Below, piece by piece: positions 22,771-31,683 of a stretch of DNA of 43,130 bases (its first letter is position 1; the number at the start of each line of letters is the position of its first letter). The notes beneath the pieces were generated by a model that saw only the letters and a program-made list of their open reading frames with translations, did not search any database and was not told where the DNA came from. Made by a program: the position numbers and the translations under genes. Source of the DNA: a virus; IMG/VR virus record IMGVR_UViG_3300027506_000005, positions 1 to 43,130 of that record; one strand, written 5' to 3'.

Positions 22771-23356
22771 AGTTATCTGCGTAAATAATGGAGACAAATA
22801 CAATCAATGGTACACCGATAATCTTCGGCACATGGTTGATAAGTATTCGGGACTAGAGTATGATTCTTTTGAAGTTTGTACCGAAGAAATATATGGTGGC
22901 GTCTACGATAAACTGCAGATGTTTGATTTATTCCGTGATGGTCAGAATATTTACTTTGACCTAGACGTTCTTATCAAAGGTGACTGTAATAAGTTTTTAA
23001 AAGAAAAATTTACTGTATGTCACGCATGGTGGCGTAAAGCATGGCACACTCCACTGAACTCAAGCATCATATCATGGGAAGGTGATAAATCAAATATGTT
23101 TAAGTTTTGGGATGATGATTGGGCAAACATGATGCGTAAATATAACAGAGGCATAGACCAATACTTTTGGGAAGTCTACAATGTAGATACCTTCGCTAAT
23201 AAACGATATTGCTCTTATCAAACGGTTAAGGAAGAAGAAGACTATGACGTCTATTTCTTTAACCAAACTCACGAATACATGAAAACTACTGACTGGTGCC
23301 AGAAATACTTTCTACAATCTCAATCGCGACCTTTGTCGCCTCGACAATATTTGTAG
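22763..23356 (+). CDS. DXD glycosyltransferase-like protein, last gene of the island
   Basis: I choose ATG at 22763 (MLRVICVNNGDKYN) over an upstream TTG at 22751. This yields 197 residues and an ATGCTTAG overlap of eight bases with the preceding stop. A first strand LRVICVNNG, the helix CTEEIYGGVYDKLQMFDLF and then QNIYFDLDVLIKGD (DLD at 66-68) are typical of GT-A enzymes in the same broad group as the two upstream enzymes. An aromatic, Trp-rich middle (HAWWRKAWH, WDDDWANMM) may form the acceptor site. GIDQYFWEV resembles the DQ motif of related enzymes. Its 3' end overlaps the convergent gene by 71 bases. Confidence 0.8.
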   Translation: MLRVICVNNGDKYNQWYTDNLRHMVDKYSGLEYDSFEVCTEEIYGGVYDKLQMFDLFRDGQNIYFDLDVLIKGDCNKFLKEKFTVCHAWWRKAWHTPLNSSIISWEGDKSNMFKFWDDDWANMMRKYNRGIDQYFWEVYNVDTFANKRYCSYQTVKEEEDYDVYFFNQTHEYMKTTDWCQKYFLQSQSRPLSPRQYL

Positions 23357-23804
23357 ATCTACGAAGTTTAGTCTTGAGTTCTTTATCAGTGCAGTTTTTA
23401 ATTTGATCTGCCTCAAACAAAGAAATCTTATACATGAATAATTTATCTTTGTCTTTCTCATCATCAAAGTCAGCAAAGACGCAATGAGCAATCGCCTTGT
23501 AGATATCGGTATTGATGTTGTCGATATCGTAGATTAGACCTTCTTGTTTACCGATCTCAACAATCGCCTCTCTATAGATAGCATCTTGTTGGGCGATATG
23601 TTTAAAGGTTGATTCATGTAATTCGTCAATGGTAATTTGCGTCAGCAACCAATCATATACTTCATCACCGTCTTCGGCAGGGCAAAATTCTACACGCATT
23701 TCATCATCTACGTTTTGAGGATTATCGTTCCTAAAATATAATTCTACTTCTGTGCGTTCGTTGTTAGAAAAGTATGCCTTTTCAAAAGTATGACCATCTA
23801 TCAT
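23286..23804 (-). CDS. Unknown acidic protein, 172 residues
   Basis: No family recognised. The protein is strongly acidic (segments DDEMRVEFCPAEDGDEVYDW, CVFADFDDEKDKDK), helical in the second half, and lacks signal peptide or membrane segments. AAGGAC precedes the start, and the start lies three bases from the 332-residue gene stop, so it ends the operon running from the baseplate. Its last 23 codons are antisense to the island's terminal glycosyltransferase gene. The low-Gly, non-repeat composition differs from adjacent fibre proteins and suggests a non-virion role such as chaperone or assembly factor; this is only inference. Confidence 0.7.
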   Translation of the reverse strand: MIDGHTFEKAYFSNNERTEVELYFRNDNPQNVDDEMRVEFCPAEDGDEVYDWLLTQITIDELHESTFKHIAQQDAIYREAIVEIGKQEGLIYDIDNINTDIYKAIAHCVFADFDDEKDKDKLFMYKISLFEADQIKNCTDKELKTKLRRSTNIVEATKVAIEIVESISGTSQ

Positions 23805-23807
23805 TTT

Positions 23808-24806
23808 TTATGTCCTTTGTAATTTCAAGTCGTAAGATTCTCTTACAACCAATGTTCCGTTAGGGAATTCCTGTGCGCGATAGTCATCAATGGTTGCTTT
23901 GTATTGAGTGTATTTACCAGAAACGCCAGTCATTTCACGATTTGTTATTCTAGTTCCTTGCCTAGTGCCACTTCCGTTTACATTATATCTAAGCGTGAAT
24001 CCGCTATAATCAAAGACTGCACGTTTAGCGAGTGGAGCGAACAAAGCATCAAACTCAGCATATGTCATATGCCTTAAACCTGCTGGCGTGATCCCATGTT
24101 TGTTACTAGAATAATCAATACAAAGAGGAGTTCTATACCCAGAACCTTGCGAACTTAAATTTGAATTCACTCTAAATAATCTAAATGTTGTTGTGCTGAA
24201 TACATCTTGACGAGTGTTAGCAGTACCGATATTTTCTGCTAAGTAACCGCCAGCATTTGCTCTTGTATCAGCGAACACTGTTCCTAAGTTTGTAGAGTTA
24301 GATTCAGATGATGCCGTACTGACAAAATGGGCACCACCTGCTTCTACGCCAGTGTTATTAGTAGCAGTCAAGTTATTAACCCAAGGATCAATAAAATAAG
24401 TTAGGACGTTCGAAAAGGACATTTCTCTAAGACCACCCTGCTCTGCTAGATAAACAGGTTTAGCAGTCATTGAATTATAATCAGATGAACCAAATGCAGC
24501 AGGTTCACTTACAACTTGATCGATCTTATCGTAGGTAACGCCAGTCACGATTTCTGGTTCGCCAGTTGCCGCCTGTGATGGAAAAGCAGTACCTTCTCCA
24601 GTCGTATCTCTTTTAGCAGTACCAGACTTGTATCTTCTATCAGTCATATTAGGTGATATGTTGCCATTAGATGTGACTACATTAAGAATTACAGTTGGAT
24701 CTTGTTGATACAAGTAAGCAATTCTTGCAAGCATAGCATTGAACTCAGAATCCGATGGTTCTTTGATACCAGCATTTCCATTTTCTATAAATGGTTTATT
24801 CGCCAT
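23808..24806 (-). CDS. Virion structural candidate, 332 residues
   Basis: A protein of unknown fold without a recognised catalytic motif. The N-terminus (MANKPFIENGNAGIKEPSDS) and a Ser/Asn/Thr-rich middle with SNGNISPNMTDRRY resemble structural proteins of marine T4-like phages. Residues about 245-270 read TYAEFDALFAPLAKRAVFD, and the end is TLVVRESYDLKLQRT. The start overlaps the preceding stop as TAATG. It follows two DS-rich paralogues in the operon leading out of the giant baseplate protein, suggesting a peripheral baseplate or fibre-connector component. Confidence 0.72.
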   Translation of the reverse strand: MANKPFIENGNAGIKEPSDSEFNAMLARIAYLYQQDPTVILNVVTSNGNISPNMTDRRYKSGTAKRDTTGEGTAFPSQAATGEPEIVTGVTYDKIDQVVSEPAAFGSSDYNSMTAKPVYLAEQGGLREMSFSNVLTYFIDPWVNNLTATNNTGVEAGGAHFVSTASSESNSTNLGTVFADTRANAGGYLAENIGTANTRQDVFSTTTFRLFRVNSNLSSQGSGYRTPLCIDYSSNKHGITPAGLRHMTYAEFDALFAPLAKRAVFDYSGFTLRYNVNGSGTRQGTRITNREMTGVSGKYTQYKATIDDYRAQEFPNGTLVVRESYDLKLQRT

Positions 24807-25498
24807 TATGCAATTCCTATATCCGAATTAGTGGTCAGGAAGTATCCAGTAAGAACAATCGTACCTGCCTCATTTTTCACCGTTAAGAGGTGTGTATCAG
24901 TAAATACTTTGTTATCAAACGTAAATGTTCCACCAGAAGGAATCAACAAATCATTAATCGTAGCACTATCAAACGTTCCGCTATCGGCAATGATGCTACT
25001 CGCGCTCAAGTTAGTGATTGAAGCACTATCGATAACAATATTCGTAGCATTCAAAGTGTTGATAGTAGCACTATCAATGAAAAGGTTTGCGCCAGGAAGT
25101 AGGTCAATCTGGTTTACATTAATCCGATCAAAATGTGCGCTCTCCGCGATGAGTTTACCTGTCACAGTTAAATTTGCTATGTTAGCACTATCTATGGTTG
25201 CGCTATCAGCGACTAGCATACCTGTGCGAATAATTCTAAATGTAGCAGAGTCAGCAGTTAATGTTTTGAGTGATAGGGATCCTTGAGATAATAGAGTGTT
25301 AATACTATCAACTGTATCCCAAAGGTAATTGATTGCCATAACTACGCTAGAGTCGTGGTGTTTCGCTGAGTCTAAATCGTATTCTCGGAATCCTGAGTCT
25401 AATTCGTCCAGATCACCGATATAATCTGACATCAAGTTTGTTTTAGTCAACCATTGACCGATAGGTGCGTTGGTTACAATTGTTTCTTTTCTAGTCAT
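24806..25498 (-). CDS. DS-rich structural protein, paralogue B
   Basis: A 230-residue protein that shares an N-terminal block (APIGQWLTKTNLMSDYIGDL, about residues 10-30) and a C-terminal block (GGTFTFDNKVFTDTHLLTVK, then EAGTIVLTGYFL) with the gene immediately upstream. Between them is a ladder of short strands alternating with DSATI, DSANI, DSASI and DSGTF, about nine times, at intervals of 9-20 residues. The ladder suggests a beta-helical or trimeric shaft. It is likely a small fibre or baseplate spike component that arose by tandem duplication. Four bases separate it from the upstream stop. The ligand is unknown. Confidence 0.78.
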   Translation of the reverse strand: MTRKETIVTNAPIGQWLTKTNLMSDYIGDLDELDSGFREYDLDSAKHHDSSVVMAINYLWDTVDSINTLLSQGSLSLKTLTADSATFRIIRTGMLVADSATIDSANIANLTVTGKLIAESAHFDRINVNQIDLLPGANLFIDSATINTLNATNIVIDSASITNLSASSIIADSGTFDSATINDLLIPSGGTFTFDNKVFTDTHLLTVKNEAGTIVLTGYFLTTNSDIGIA

Positions 25499-25501
25499 TT
25501 T

Positions 25502-26392
25502 TTACACCGAATCTAATTTGTACGCAGCAAAAAGATTTGTTCCAGCATCATCTTTGATTCGAAACGGACTTGCGTCCGTATGTACCCTACCATCAAATCT
25601 GAACTTATCTTCCACTATGAGGTTATTTATAGTTGCTTTCTTGAAATGAGCACTGTCTGCCATTACGTTTGTTGTTCTAAAAATATGAAAATGTGCAGAA
25701 TCAATAGAACCAGAACTGCCGCCATCTGTAGGAAACTCGTTAATCTTCACAGATCCGAAAGTAATGGTAGCACCATCAGGTACTTCTATTCTACCGATCT
25801 TAGCACTATCTTTTATGAGTATCCCATTGAACGTAGCACTTTCAAGACCAGTAGTATTAAAGGCACTATCGACTCTTATATTCCTAAACGTACCGCCACT
25901 CTCAACAAAGAAGTCGAAATCAAAGGAAGGTATGTTATATGTTGCACCATCTTTAATAATATTGATTAGTCCAGTTGATCCTGGCGAATCACCGTCACCA
26001 TAAGAGTCTCTCATGTGAGCGTCTGAAGCAAAGAAGTGTGAAGTTTTTTGAGGGAACGTTCCGCCATAACTTTCACCAAGTGGTTCTAATCTTACGATAT
26101 CAAACACAGCAGAATCAATGAGCATTTCTAACTTTTCAAAGTCAGTCGCCCCTTCTCCTGTGAACATATCCTCAACCTTTTTCATGAAAGGATCTTTGAC
26201 ATAGTTCAGTGCGTGTATGAAGTCTCTACCACCAGACTCGGCAAAATGTAATGAGTATGGATTGTTGACATAACCAGATAAGATATTTGGACGTAAACTA
26301 TCCAGATCTCCCATAAAATCTGACATTCCGTTTTGACTGTCGATCCATTGACCAATAGTAGCATCACTGTCTGTTTGTATTTTTCTTACCAT
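25502..26392 (-). CDS. DS-rich structural protein, paralogue A
   Basis: A 296-residue relative of the next gene downstream. The shared ends are DATIGQWIDSQNGMSDFMGD near the N-terminus and FRFDGRVHTDASPFRIKDDA at the C-terminus. The DS ladder is shorter (VDSAFN, KDSAKI, DSAHFH, DSAHFK), and an extra region around residues 45-170 includes a Gly/Ser/Asp-rich loop (DSYGDGDSPGS). The start overlaps the coiled-coil gene stop as TAATG. The layout, a conserved base and tip with a variable ladder shaft, fits a fibre or spike protein. Neither paralogue has a catalytic motif that I can see. Confidence 0.78.
   Translation of the reverse strand: MVRKIQTDSDATIGQWIDSQNGMSDFMGDLDSLRPNILSGYVNNPYSLHFAESGGRDFIHALNYVKDPFMKKVEDMFTGEGATDFEKLEMLIDSAVFDIVRLEPLGESYGGTFPQKTSHFFASDAHMRDSYGDGDSPGSTGLINIIKDGATYNIPSFDFDFFVESGGTFRNIRVDSAFNTTGLESATFNGILIKDSAKIGRIEVPDGATITFGSVKINEFPTDGGSSGSIDSAHFHIFRTTNVMADSAHFKKATINNLIVEDKFRFDGRVHTDASPFRIKDDAGTNLFAAYKLDSV
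25624..25631 (-). promoter_or_regulatory. Possible in-gene late promoter before paralogue B
   Basis: An exact minus-strand TATAAATA lies inside the coding region of paralogue A, 126 bases before the paralogue B start at 25498. It may allow extra expression of paralogue B, or be a chance result of the ATINN codons. Confidence 0.3.
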
Positions 26393-26592
26393 TACAGTCT
26401 ATCCAGTATTTCTCTCATCATAGATTTGAGTTCACCCACTTCGTGTTTCAATTGATCTATTTCTTGTTTATCAGTTTTTCTTGCTCTTTTTACTCGCTGA
26501 GCATTTTTGATAGAAACATTATCGATATTCAAAATTGCATTATTATTCAAATCACGAATAAGGGTGTTGTGGTTTTCAACCTTCGCTTTCAT
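26392..26592 (-). CDS. Small coiled-coil protein, 66 residues
   Basis: A 66-residue basic-to-acidic protein. The C-terminal half (KQEIDQLKHEVGELKSMMRE) has clear heptad spacing of Leu, Val and Met and should form a coiled coil. The N-terminus contains Asn/Ile-rich turns (NNNAILNID). It is joined to both neighbours by TAATG overlaps, so it is translated with the giant baseplate protein and paralogue A. It may trimerise or act as a clamp for the adjacent spike proteins. It is short, but coupling on both sides argues it is a real gene. Confidence 0.75.
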   Translation of the reverse strand: MKAKVENHNTLIRDLNNNAILNIDNVSIKNAQRVKRARKTDKQEIDQLKHEVGELKSMMREILDRL

Positions 26593-29500
26593 TATACCGC
26601 CAATGCAATCACACGAAGGTCTTTGAATGATGGAACCAAAGCACTACTTGTAGACTTCATAACGATCTTAATAGTGAACTTATCAAATGGATCCACGAAA
26701 CCTTCTTTCCCGCCAATGAGATATGTGTAATCTCTAAACACCGCAGGATTCTCATCACTTTGAACATTTTCTTCAGACCCGATTTCAGTCCAGTTCATAT
26801 CGTCAAAGTTTGCATCTTCTGTAGCAACCTTGTAGTACAGATCAAAGTCTGCGACCGAAGGTTTGTTTGCAGAAAGAAGAATCTTTACTCCAACTGATGG
26901 TGACTCAAGGATAACAGTTTTTACAATATGCTTAGACATATGTGAACCACCGTTAGGGTCAGTTTCGTCAGCATATGATATTGGAGCATTTCTGTTAAGA
27001 TTAACGGTCACACCCACAGATCCTGGTGAATCTTGGAAGTCGATGTTATTGTGGAACATCCACATACCTGCTCGTTGAAGGTCAATTACAGGAGTAAGAT
27101 CACTATCTGCAGTTGTAAGATTCAACCTAATTGTCGCAGACTTAGCACCACTCATAGCATTCGTTTGACGCTCACTATTTGCTAGAAGTTTAGGTGTCGC
27201 GAAGTAGTTATCTTCATTTAACACCAATCGTGAATACCCGACTTCTTTAGTGTACTGAGTTTCGTTACCTGCCTGAGATTTTGCTTCAGTTAGTTTGGCA
27301 TCGATTGTTACGTCAGTCCGTCTAGGAACCAGAGTTTGGATCTTAGGAATCATGATTTCGTAACCGATATTCTGAGTCGCCTTTACAGTATCACCGCCAA
27401 AGATTAAAGCAGCAGTACAAGCATCACCAGCAGTGATTCTATAACTGTTTTCATCTACAGCAGTAATAGTTCTATTGCCGTTTATGCTCGCTCCTGTTTG
27501 ACCCTGACCAAAGTTTTCTCCATCAGTAAGACCACTAATTGTTACAGTATCCCCTACTATGAATCCATGATTTGGTTGAGATATAATAACGGTTGAAGCA
27601 TCTGATTCAGAAAGTATTGGATTTACAGGAAGTAGATCTAATGGAAGATCAATGTTTTCCAGCACCACTTCTCCGCTCGTATTAGGGAACTTCGCCTGAA
27701 TCAATTCAAACTTCATATCTTTATTTTGTGCAGGAGTCCATGTAGAACCGTTCTGCGATAAGAATAATGAACCAAGTGTAGGTTGTTTAGCAATCTTTCT
27801 TGCAGTTGAACCGATCTCAAACTTTTCAGTTTCAGCAACATATACAAGATAATCTACTGATTGAGCAAGAAGAACTACAGCGAACTCTGTTAGACCAGTT
27901 AGATATACTGGTTCATCAAACTCAAACTCAGTCGCTAAACTTGCATCATCCGAAATATTGATTCCTGATGGTTCAAGGAATTTAACTGCTCCAGGAACGG
28001 GAATGTTATCGGGAACACCAGCATCCATAGGACGGATCTGAAGTTGAGCAGGAATGTTAGCATCTTTCGTTTTAAAGAAAACTTTTACTTTCGTAATGAA
28101 CACGCCATTAGGTTTATTCACGAAGAATGATTGCGCCAACGGATCTGCTGGGTTAGGATCATCTGGCACCTGTTGTGGTGGTTGAATTCTTGAACGACCA
28201 GTTACGATAGATCTGATTGAAATCTGACGAGTTGCTCTTACTGTACGATCTACTGTTTCAAGAACACCGTTTGCGTCAAAGAATCCTTTAGAGAATGATG
28301 TAGAGAATTCTGTATTTCCGCCAGTCACATCCATAAGTTGGAATGCACGAGTTCCTGTTCTGAACCGAATAGCAGAAGTATTAGGAACGAAGAATGAACC
28401 TTCAATCTTACCAGCAGCAGTTGAAGTCAGTACTCTATCTGCTGCATTTGGCGCATCAGGGTGATTCGTTGCACGATTATGTTCGTTACCAACTGCAGTT
28501 GTACTAGAAGCATGGCGACTAAATGATACTGTTCCATCAACCCAATCAGCGACAGATACACCATCAAAGAAAGCATAGTGACGAGTATTAGGTTTTAAAC
28601 CTTGTACACGGAAGAACATTTTAATAGAACGCATGAACGGAATCAATGCAACATCAACAATCTTTTCGTCTATCACTTCGCGAATAGTTTGCTGAGATAC
28701 CACACGATTTACACGTGTTACATTATCATTGCCTTCTTGAGCAGTTCTCGCAGCACCTACATTAGATCCTACAGTTACGCCACCCCAGTTCCAATTCCAG
28801 TTACCAAACAATCTGTTAGACTGATTATCAAGACGAGTACCGCCACTGATAACTTTAGTATGGCGAACTTTAGTTTCTTTCCAATGATCAGAGGAAGGTG
28901 AAAGGTCGGTATAACCTTCGTTTGTGATAACTGCGAATGGGTTAATATTCTCAGTTCCACTTGCTAGGTCTTGATTGATATATGAAACATGATTATAGTT
29001 AAGATAAACATTATCACCCATCAGTCTAACGTTTGTAGACAGAGATGAATCATAAAGAAGTTTCATTTCTTCTTCTGAGAAAAGAGGTCTCATGATTTTA
29101 TTTTGTGGATCAATAGATGCTCTGTATTCTGAATTATTGATATCAGATGACTGATGATCTACAAAATTATCCACTAAGAAACCTGACTTGGTACGGTCTA
29201 GACCGCCAGAGTCAAGGACTGAAAAGTTCTTTAGATCAATTTCTAATAAACTCAGAGCAGTCATTTCTTCTAAAGTTTCAAGACGATCTTCCATTCGGGA
29301 GATGTCTTTCATTGTAAACCCTTTAGCATCGATACGTCTCATTGACATATCACTGTCGTTAATAGACCCAGGACCCATTTTAATTTGATAGAGTTCTAGT
29401 GAACCTCCTGGAGTAGAAGGAAACTGAGGTGTGAAACTAGAATTACCTTCTAAATAAGTTAAGACGCCATCGTTTGCAGCAATCAACTTATCGTGACGTG

Positions 29501-31673
29501 GTAGAAAATAAGTAACGTCAGCAGTCACCAAAGAAGTGTTTGATGGCAGAGCATTATACCTTGCAGTTCCACCACTGAAGTTAGCACCTGTGTCATCTTT
29601 CCGTGAACGGAAGTCAAAGATATCTTTTAGGTCATACACTTTACCAGTTCTGCTTGTGTATGATGGTATTTTGTTATATGGTGCAGGATAAGAAGTAGCA
29701 GCAAAGAAGTTGCCTGAACTACCGTGCGCATAATAATCAAATCTAGCAAAGATAGGTTTAGTCGGTGCGGTTGTATTACCGATAAGAACCAAACGTCCTG
29801 CGTCGTAGAAGTTATCTCTCTGACCATTATCAAGAACGAAACTACCTGATACGTCTAGACCATCTGAGTCAGTAATTCTAACCCTTGAAACATCTATGAT
29901 ATCTGCCTTACCTAATGCAAGGTATGGCGCACCAGTTGCTGGTGTTGTAAGAGTCGCTGTTACAGTTGCGTTTGTTATAGTTTTAGTTCTTGCAACAGCA
30001 TTGATTGATTTTTTGAAAATAATCTCTAGAGGAGCACTCGCTGGTGCACCAGAAATAGTAGCACCTGCTCCAGCACTGACGAGCGTGATTGTTGGATTAA
30101 TGATAGCACCTGTATCAGTTCTAGCAATAATCCAATCAGTAGTGTCAGAATATAGTTCACCGCCAGATAATGTAGGAAGAGCGGCATTACCAGAACCGTC
30201 TGCGGATCTAGAATCTCTTCTCACAACTACATATGAAGCGTTGGCGATTGCATTTATACGAGGATAACCGAAAGCATAAAGTAAATTAGTGTTTAATTTA
30301 TCTTTCAATACTGGTGCTGAGTTTTCAAGAATAGGGTTAGCATAGTTAGTAGCATCTTTGGCAAGCGACCGAACTAATCTGAAATCCTTTCCAGCATTCA
30401 TTTGAATATCCATCAAATAATAACGTAGATTCGCACCATCTTCTTCAATAGATTTAATTCTTGTTGTGCCGATAGTTGTACCAGTATTACGGTATCCAGT
30501 TTTTAAATTGTATTGTTCGAACTCGTCGATATTTGGAACACCAAGTGAACTATCACAAACAAGATAATTACCGATACCGACTGAAAGAACGTCGTTTACC
30601 ACTTGCTCGGTATCATCTGCTCTGTTTACGTTCACAGAAGAGAAACCAGTAAATTCGTTCCTATACCCATTTAGATATACTAGTCCAGGAGAAACTCTCA
30701 GGTTGTATAGGTTCGCTGAATCTGTAGGATGCTGTTCATAGTTAATTTTAAATTGCTTTTTAATAAAGTCGCCGTTGATTTCCTGAACACGTCTTGCATT
30801 AAAATCTGCAATTTTATTATATGAATTATCAGGAGTTACCTGCTCAATCACTTTACCCTTTTGAATCTTTGAATAGAATACAAAGATCTCATCTGAATCA
30901 ACTTCAGAAGCAAGAGCAAGTGTCATATCAATCCGTAGACGATCCGCTCCTGGAGCAGTCAAGTTTGGTTGCGCTCCCTGATTATCATATAGAGCAACGT
31001 TATCGTCTATTCCGAATATTTTTTGCTGAACTCTGAATCCGATATCAAGTGAAGGTGTGTCACTATATTTAGAAATAACTTTTGACTGGGCATCTGCTTG
31101 TACGAAATGACCTTGCGTAAAGAAGATACCAGTATTAACAGATGCTCTAGTTCCTCTTCCTAATGCTGGATTAACAGCAGTGTTGATAGTTTGTATTGTA
31201 AGAGTTTTAACTGAGTTAGTCAAGTTTTCCCCAGCAGTAAATCTTACAGGTGCCTCTGCGGATGCTGTTCCGCTTGATGTATCGGTGTATTGAACGAAAA
31301 GAGTAGCAGGATCACCATCTGCAGCAGGAAGAACTTCAACGATTTTTCCTATCACACTCGACGATGCACCAGTAATAACTGCGCCAAGCAAAGATGCTGT
31401 TGAAGCAGGAAGAGTATTTGTTGTTGTATCAAGTTTAACAAATTCATATTTATTGTTTACTGTTACACCACCACCTAATACAGCAGCACCTTCTTTAAAT
31501 ATATTCGTGCCGAATCTTTCGATTTCCTTTTGGATAATCGTCTGCATCTGTGTAAGTTCTCTTGCTTGTAGAACTTTACCACTGTTGAATAATATCCGAT
31601 GATAATGATCACTATCTTTGAAATCATCTTTGTATTTGGTTTGGAATAGCGTTTCCGTTACATTACTTGACAT
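26592..31673 (-). CDS. Giant baseplate structural protein (DUF4815-like), 1,693 residues
   Basis: The largest gene in the window. The first 60 residues (FQTKYKDDFKDSDHYHRILF, then GKVLQARELTQMQTIIQKEI and ERFGTNIFKEGAAVLGGG) match the DUF4815 pattern of large phage baseplate proteins. The middle has FDFRSRKDDTG and ARFDYYAHG. Around residues 1040-1250 there is a section with MRSIKMFFRVQGLKPNTRHY and DPLAQSFFVNKPNGVFITKV, a motif common in marine myophage peripheral baseplate proteins. The C-terminal 200 residues are a beta sandwich (VGVKILLSANKPSVADFDLY, FTIKIVMKS, LRVIALAV). It follows gp8, where T4 has gp9-gp12, so it may provide the outer baseplate that anchors fibres. AAGGGAT precedes the start. 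Confidence 0.87.
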   Translation of the reverse strand: MSSNVTETLFQTKYKDDFKDSDHYHRILFNSGKVLQARELTQMQTIIQKEIERFGTNIFKEGAAVLGGGVTVNNKYEFVKLDTTTNTLPASTASLLGAVITGASSSVIGKIVEVLPAADGDPATLFVQYTDTSSGTASAEAPVRFTAGENLTNSVKTLTIQTINTAVNPALGRGTRASVNTGIFFTQGHFVQADAQSKVISKYSDTPSLDIGFRVQQKIFGIDDNVALYDNQGAQPNLTAPGADRLRIDMTLALASEVDSDEIFVFYSKIQKGKVIEQVTPDNSYNKIADFNARRVQEINGDFIKKQFKINYEQHPTDSANLYNLRVSPGLVYLNGYRNEFTGFSSVNVNRADDTEQVVNDVLSVGIGNYLVCDSSLGVPNIDEFEQYNLKTGYRNTGTTIGTTRIKSIEEDGANLRYYLMDIQMNAGKDFRLVRSLAKDATNYANPILENSAPVLKDKLNTNLLYAFGYPRINAIANASYVVVRRDSRSADGSGNAALPTLSGGELYSDTTDWIIARTDTGAIINPTITLVSAGAGATISGAPASAPLEIIFKKSINAVARTKTITNATVTATLTTPATGAPYLALGKADIIDVSRVRITDSDGLDVSGSFVLDNGQRDNFYDAGRLVLIGNTTAPTKPIFARFDYYAHGSSGNFFAATSYPAPYNKIPSYTSRTGKVYDLKDIFDFRSRKDDTGANFSGGTARYNALPSNTSLVTADVTYFLPRHDKLIAANDGVLTYLEGNSSFTPQFPSTPGGSLELYQIKMGPGSINDSDMSMRRIDAKGFTMKDISRMEDRLETLEEMTALSLLEIDLKNFSVLDSGGLDRTKSGFLVDNFVDHQSSDINNSEYRASIDPQNKIMRPLFSEEEMKLLYDSSLSTNVRLMGDNVYLNYNHVSYINQDLASGTENINPFAVITNEGYTDLSPSSDHWKETKVRHTKVISGGTRLDNQSNRLFGNWNWNWGGVTVGSNVGAARTAQEGNDNVTRVNRVVSQQTIREVIDEKIVDVALIPFMRSIKMFFRVQGLKPNTRHYAFFDGVSVADWVDGTVSFSRHASSTTAVGNEHNRATNHPDAPNAADRVLTSTAAGKIEGSFFVPNTSAIRFRTGTRAFQLMDVTGGNTEFSTSFSKGFFDANGVLETVDRTVRATRQISIRSIVTGRSRIQPPQQVPDDPNPADPLAQSFFVNKPNGVFITKVKVFFKTKDANIPAQLQIRPMDAGVPDNIPVPGAVKFLEPSGINISDDASLATEFEFDEPVYLTGLTEFAVVLLAQSVDYLVYVAETEKFEIGSTARKIAKQPTLGSLFLSQNGSTWTPAQNKDMKFELIQAKFPNTSGEVVLENIDLPLDLLPVNPILSESDASTVIISQPNHGFIVGDTVTISGLTDGENFGQGQTGASINGNRTITAVDENSYRITAGDACTAALIFGGDTVKATQNIGYEIMIPKIQTLVPRRTDVTIDAKLTEAKSQAGNETQYTKEVGYSRLVLNEDNYFATPKLLANSERQTNAMSGAKSATIRLNLTTADSDLTPVIDLQRAGMWMFHNNIDFQDSPGSVGVTVNLNRNAPISYADETDPNGGSHMSKHIVKTVILESPSVGVKILLSANKPSVADFDLYYKVATEDANFDDMNWTEIGSEENVQSDENPAVFRDYTYLIGGKEGFVDPFDKFTIKIVMKSTSSALVPSFKDLRVIALAV

Positions 31674-31683
31674 TTTTTATCCC

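Noticed and set aside
23353-23362. Palindrome GTAGATCTAC at the convergent junction as a bidirectional terminator
   Set aside because: The ten-base palindrome has no loop and no T-run, and both flanks are coding.
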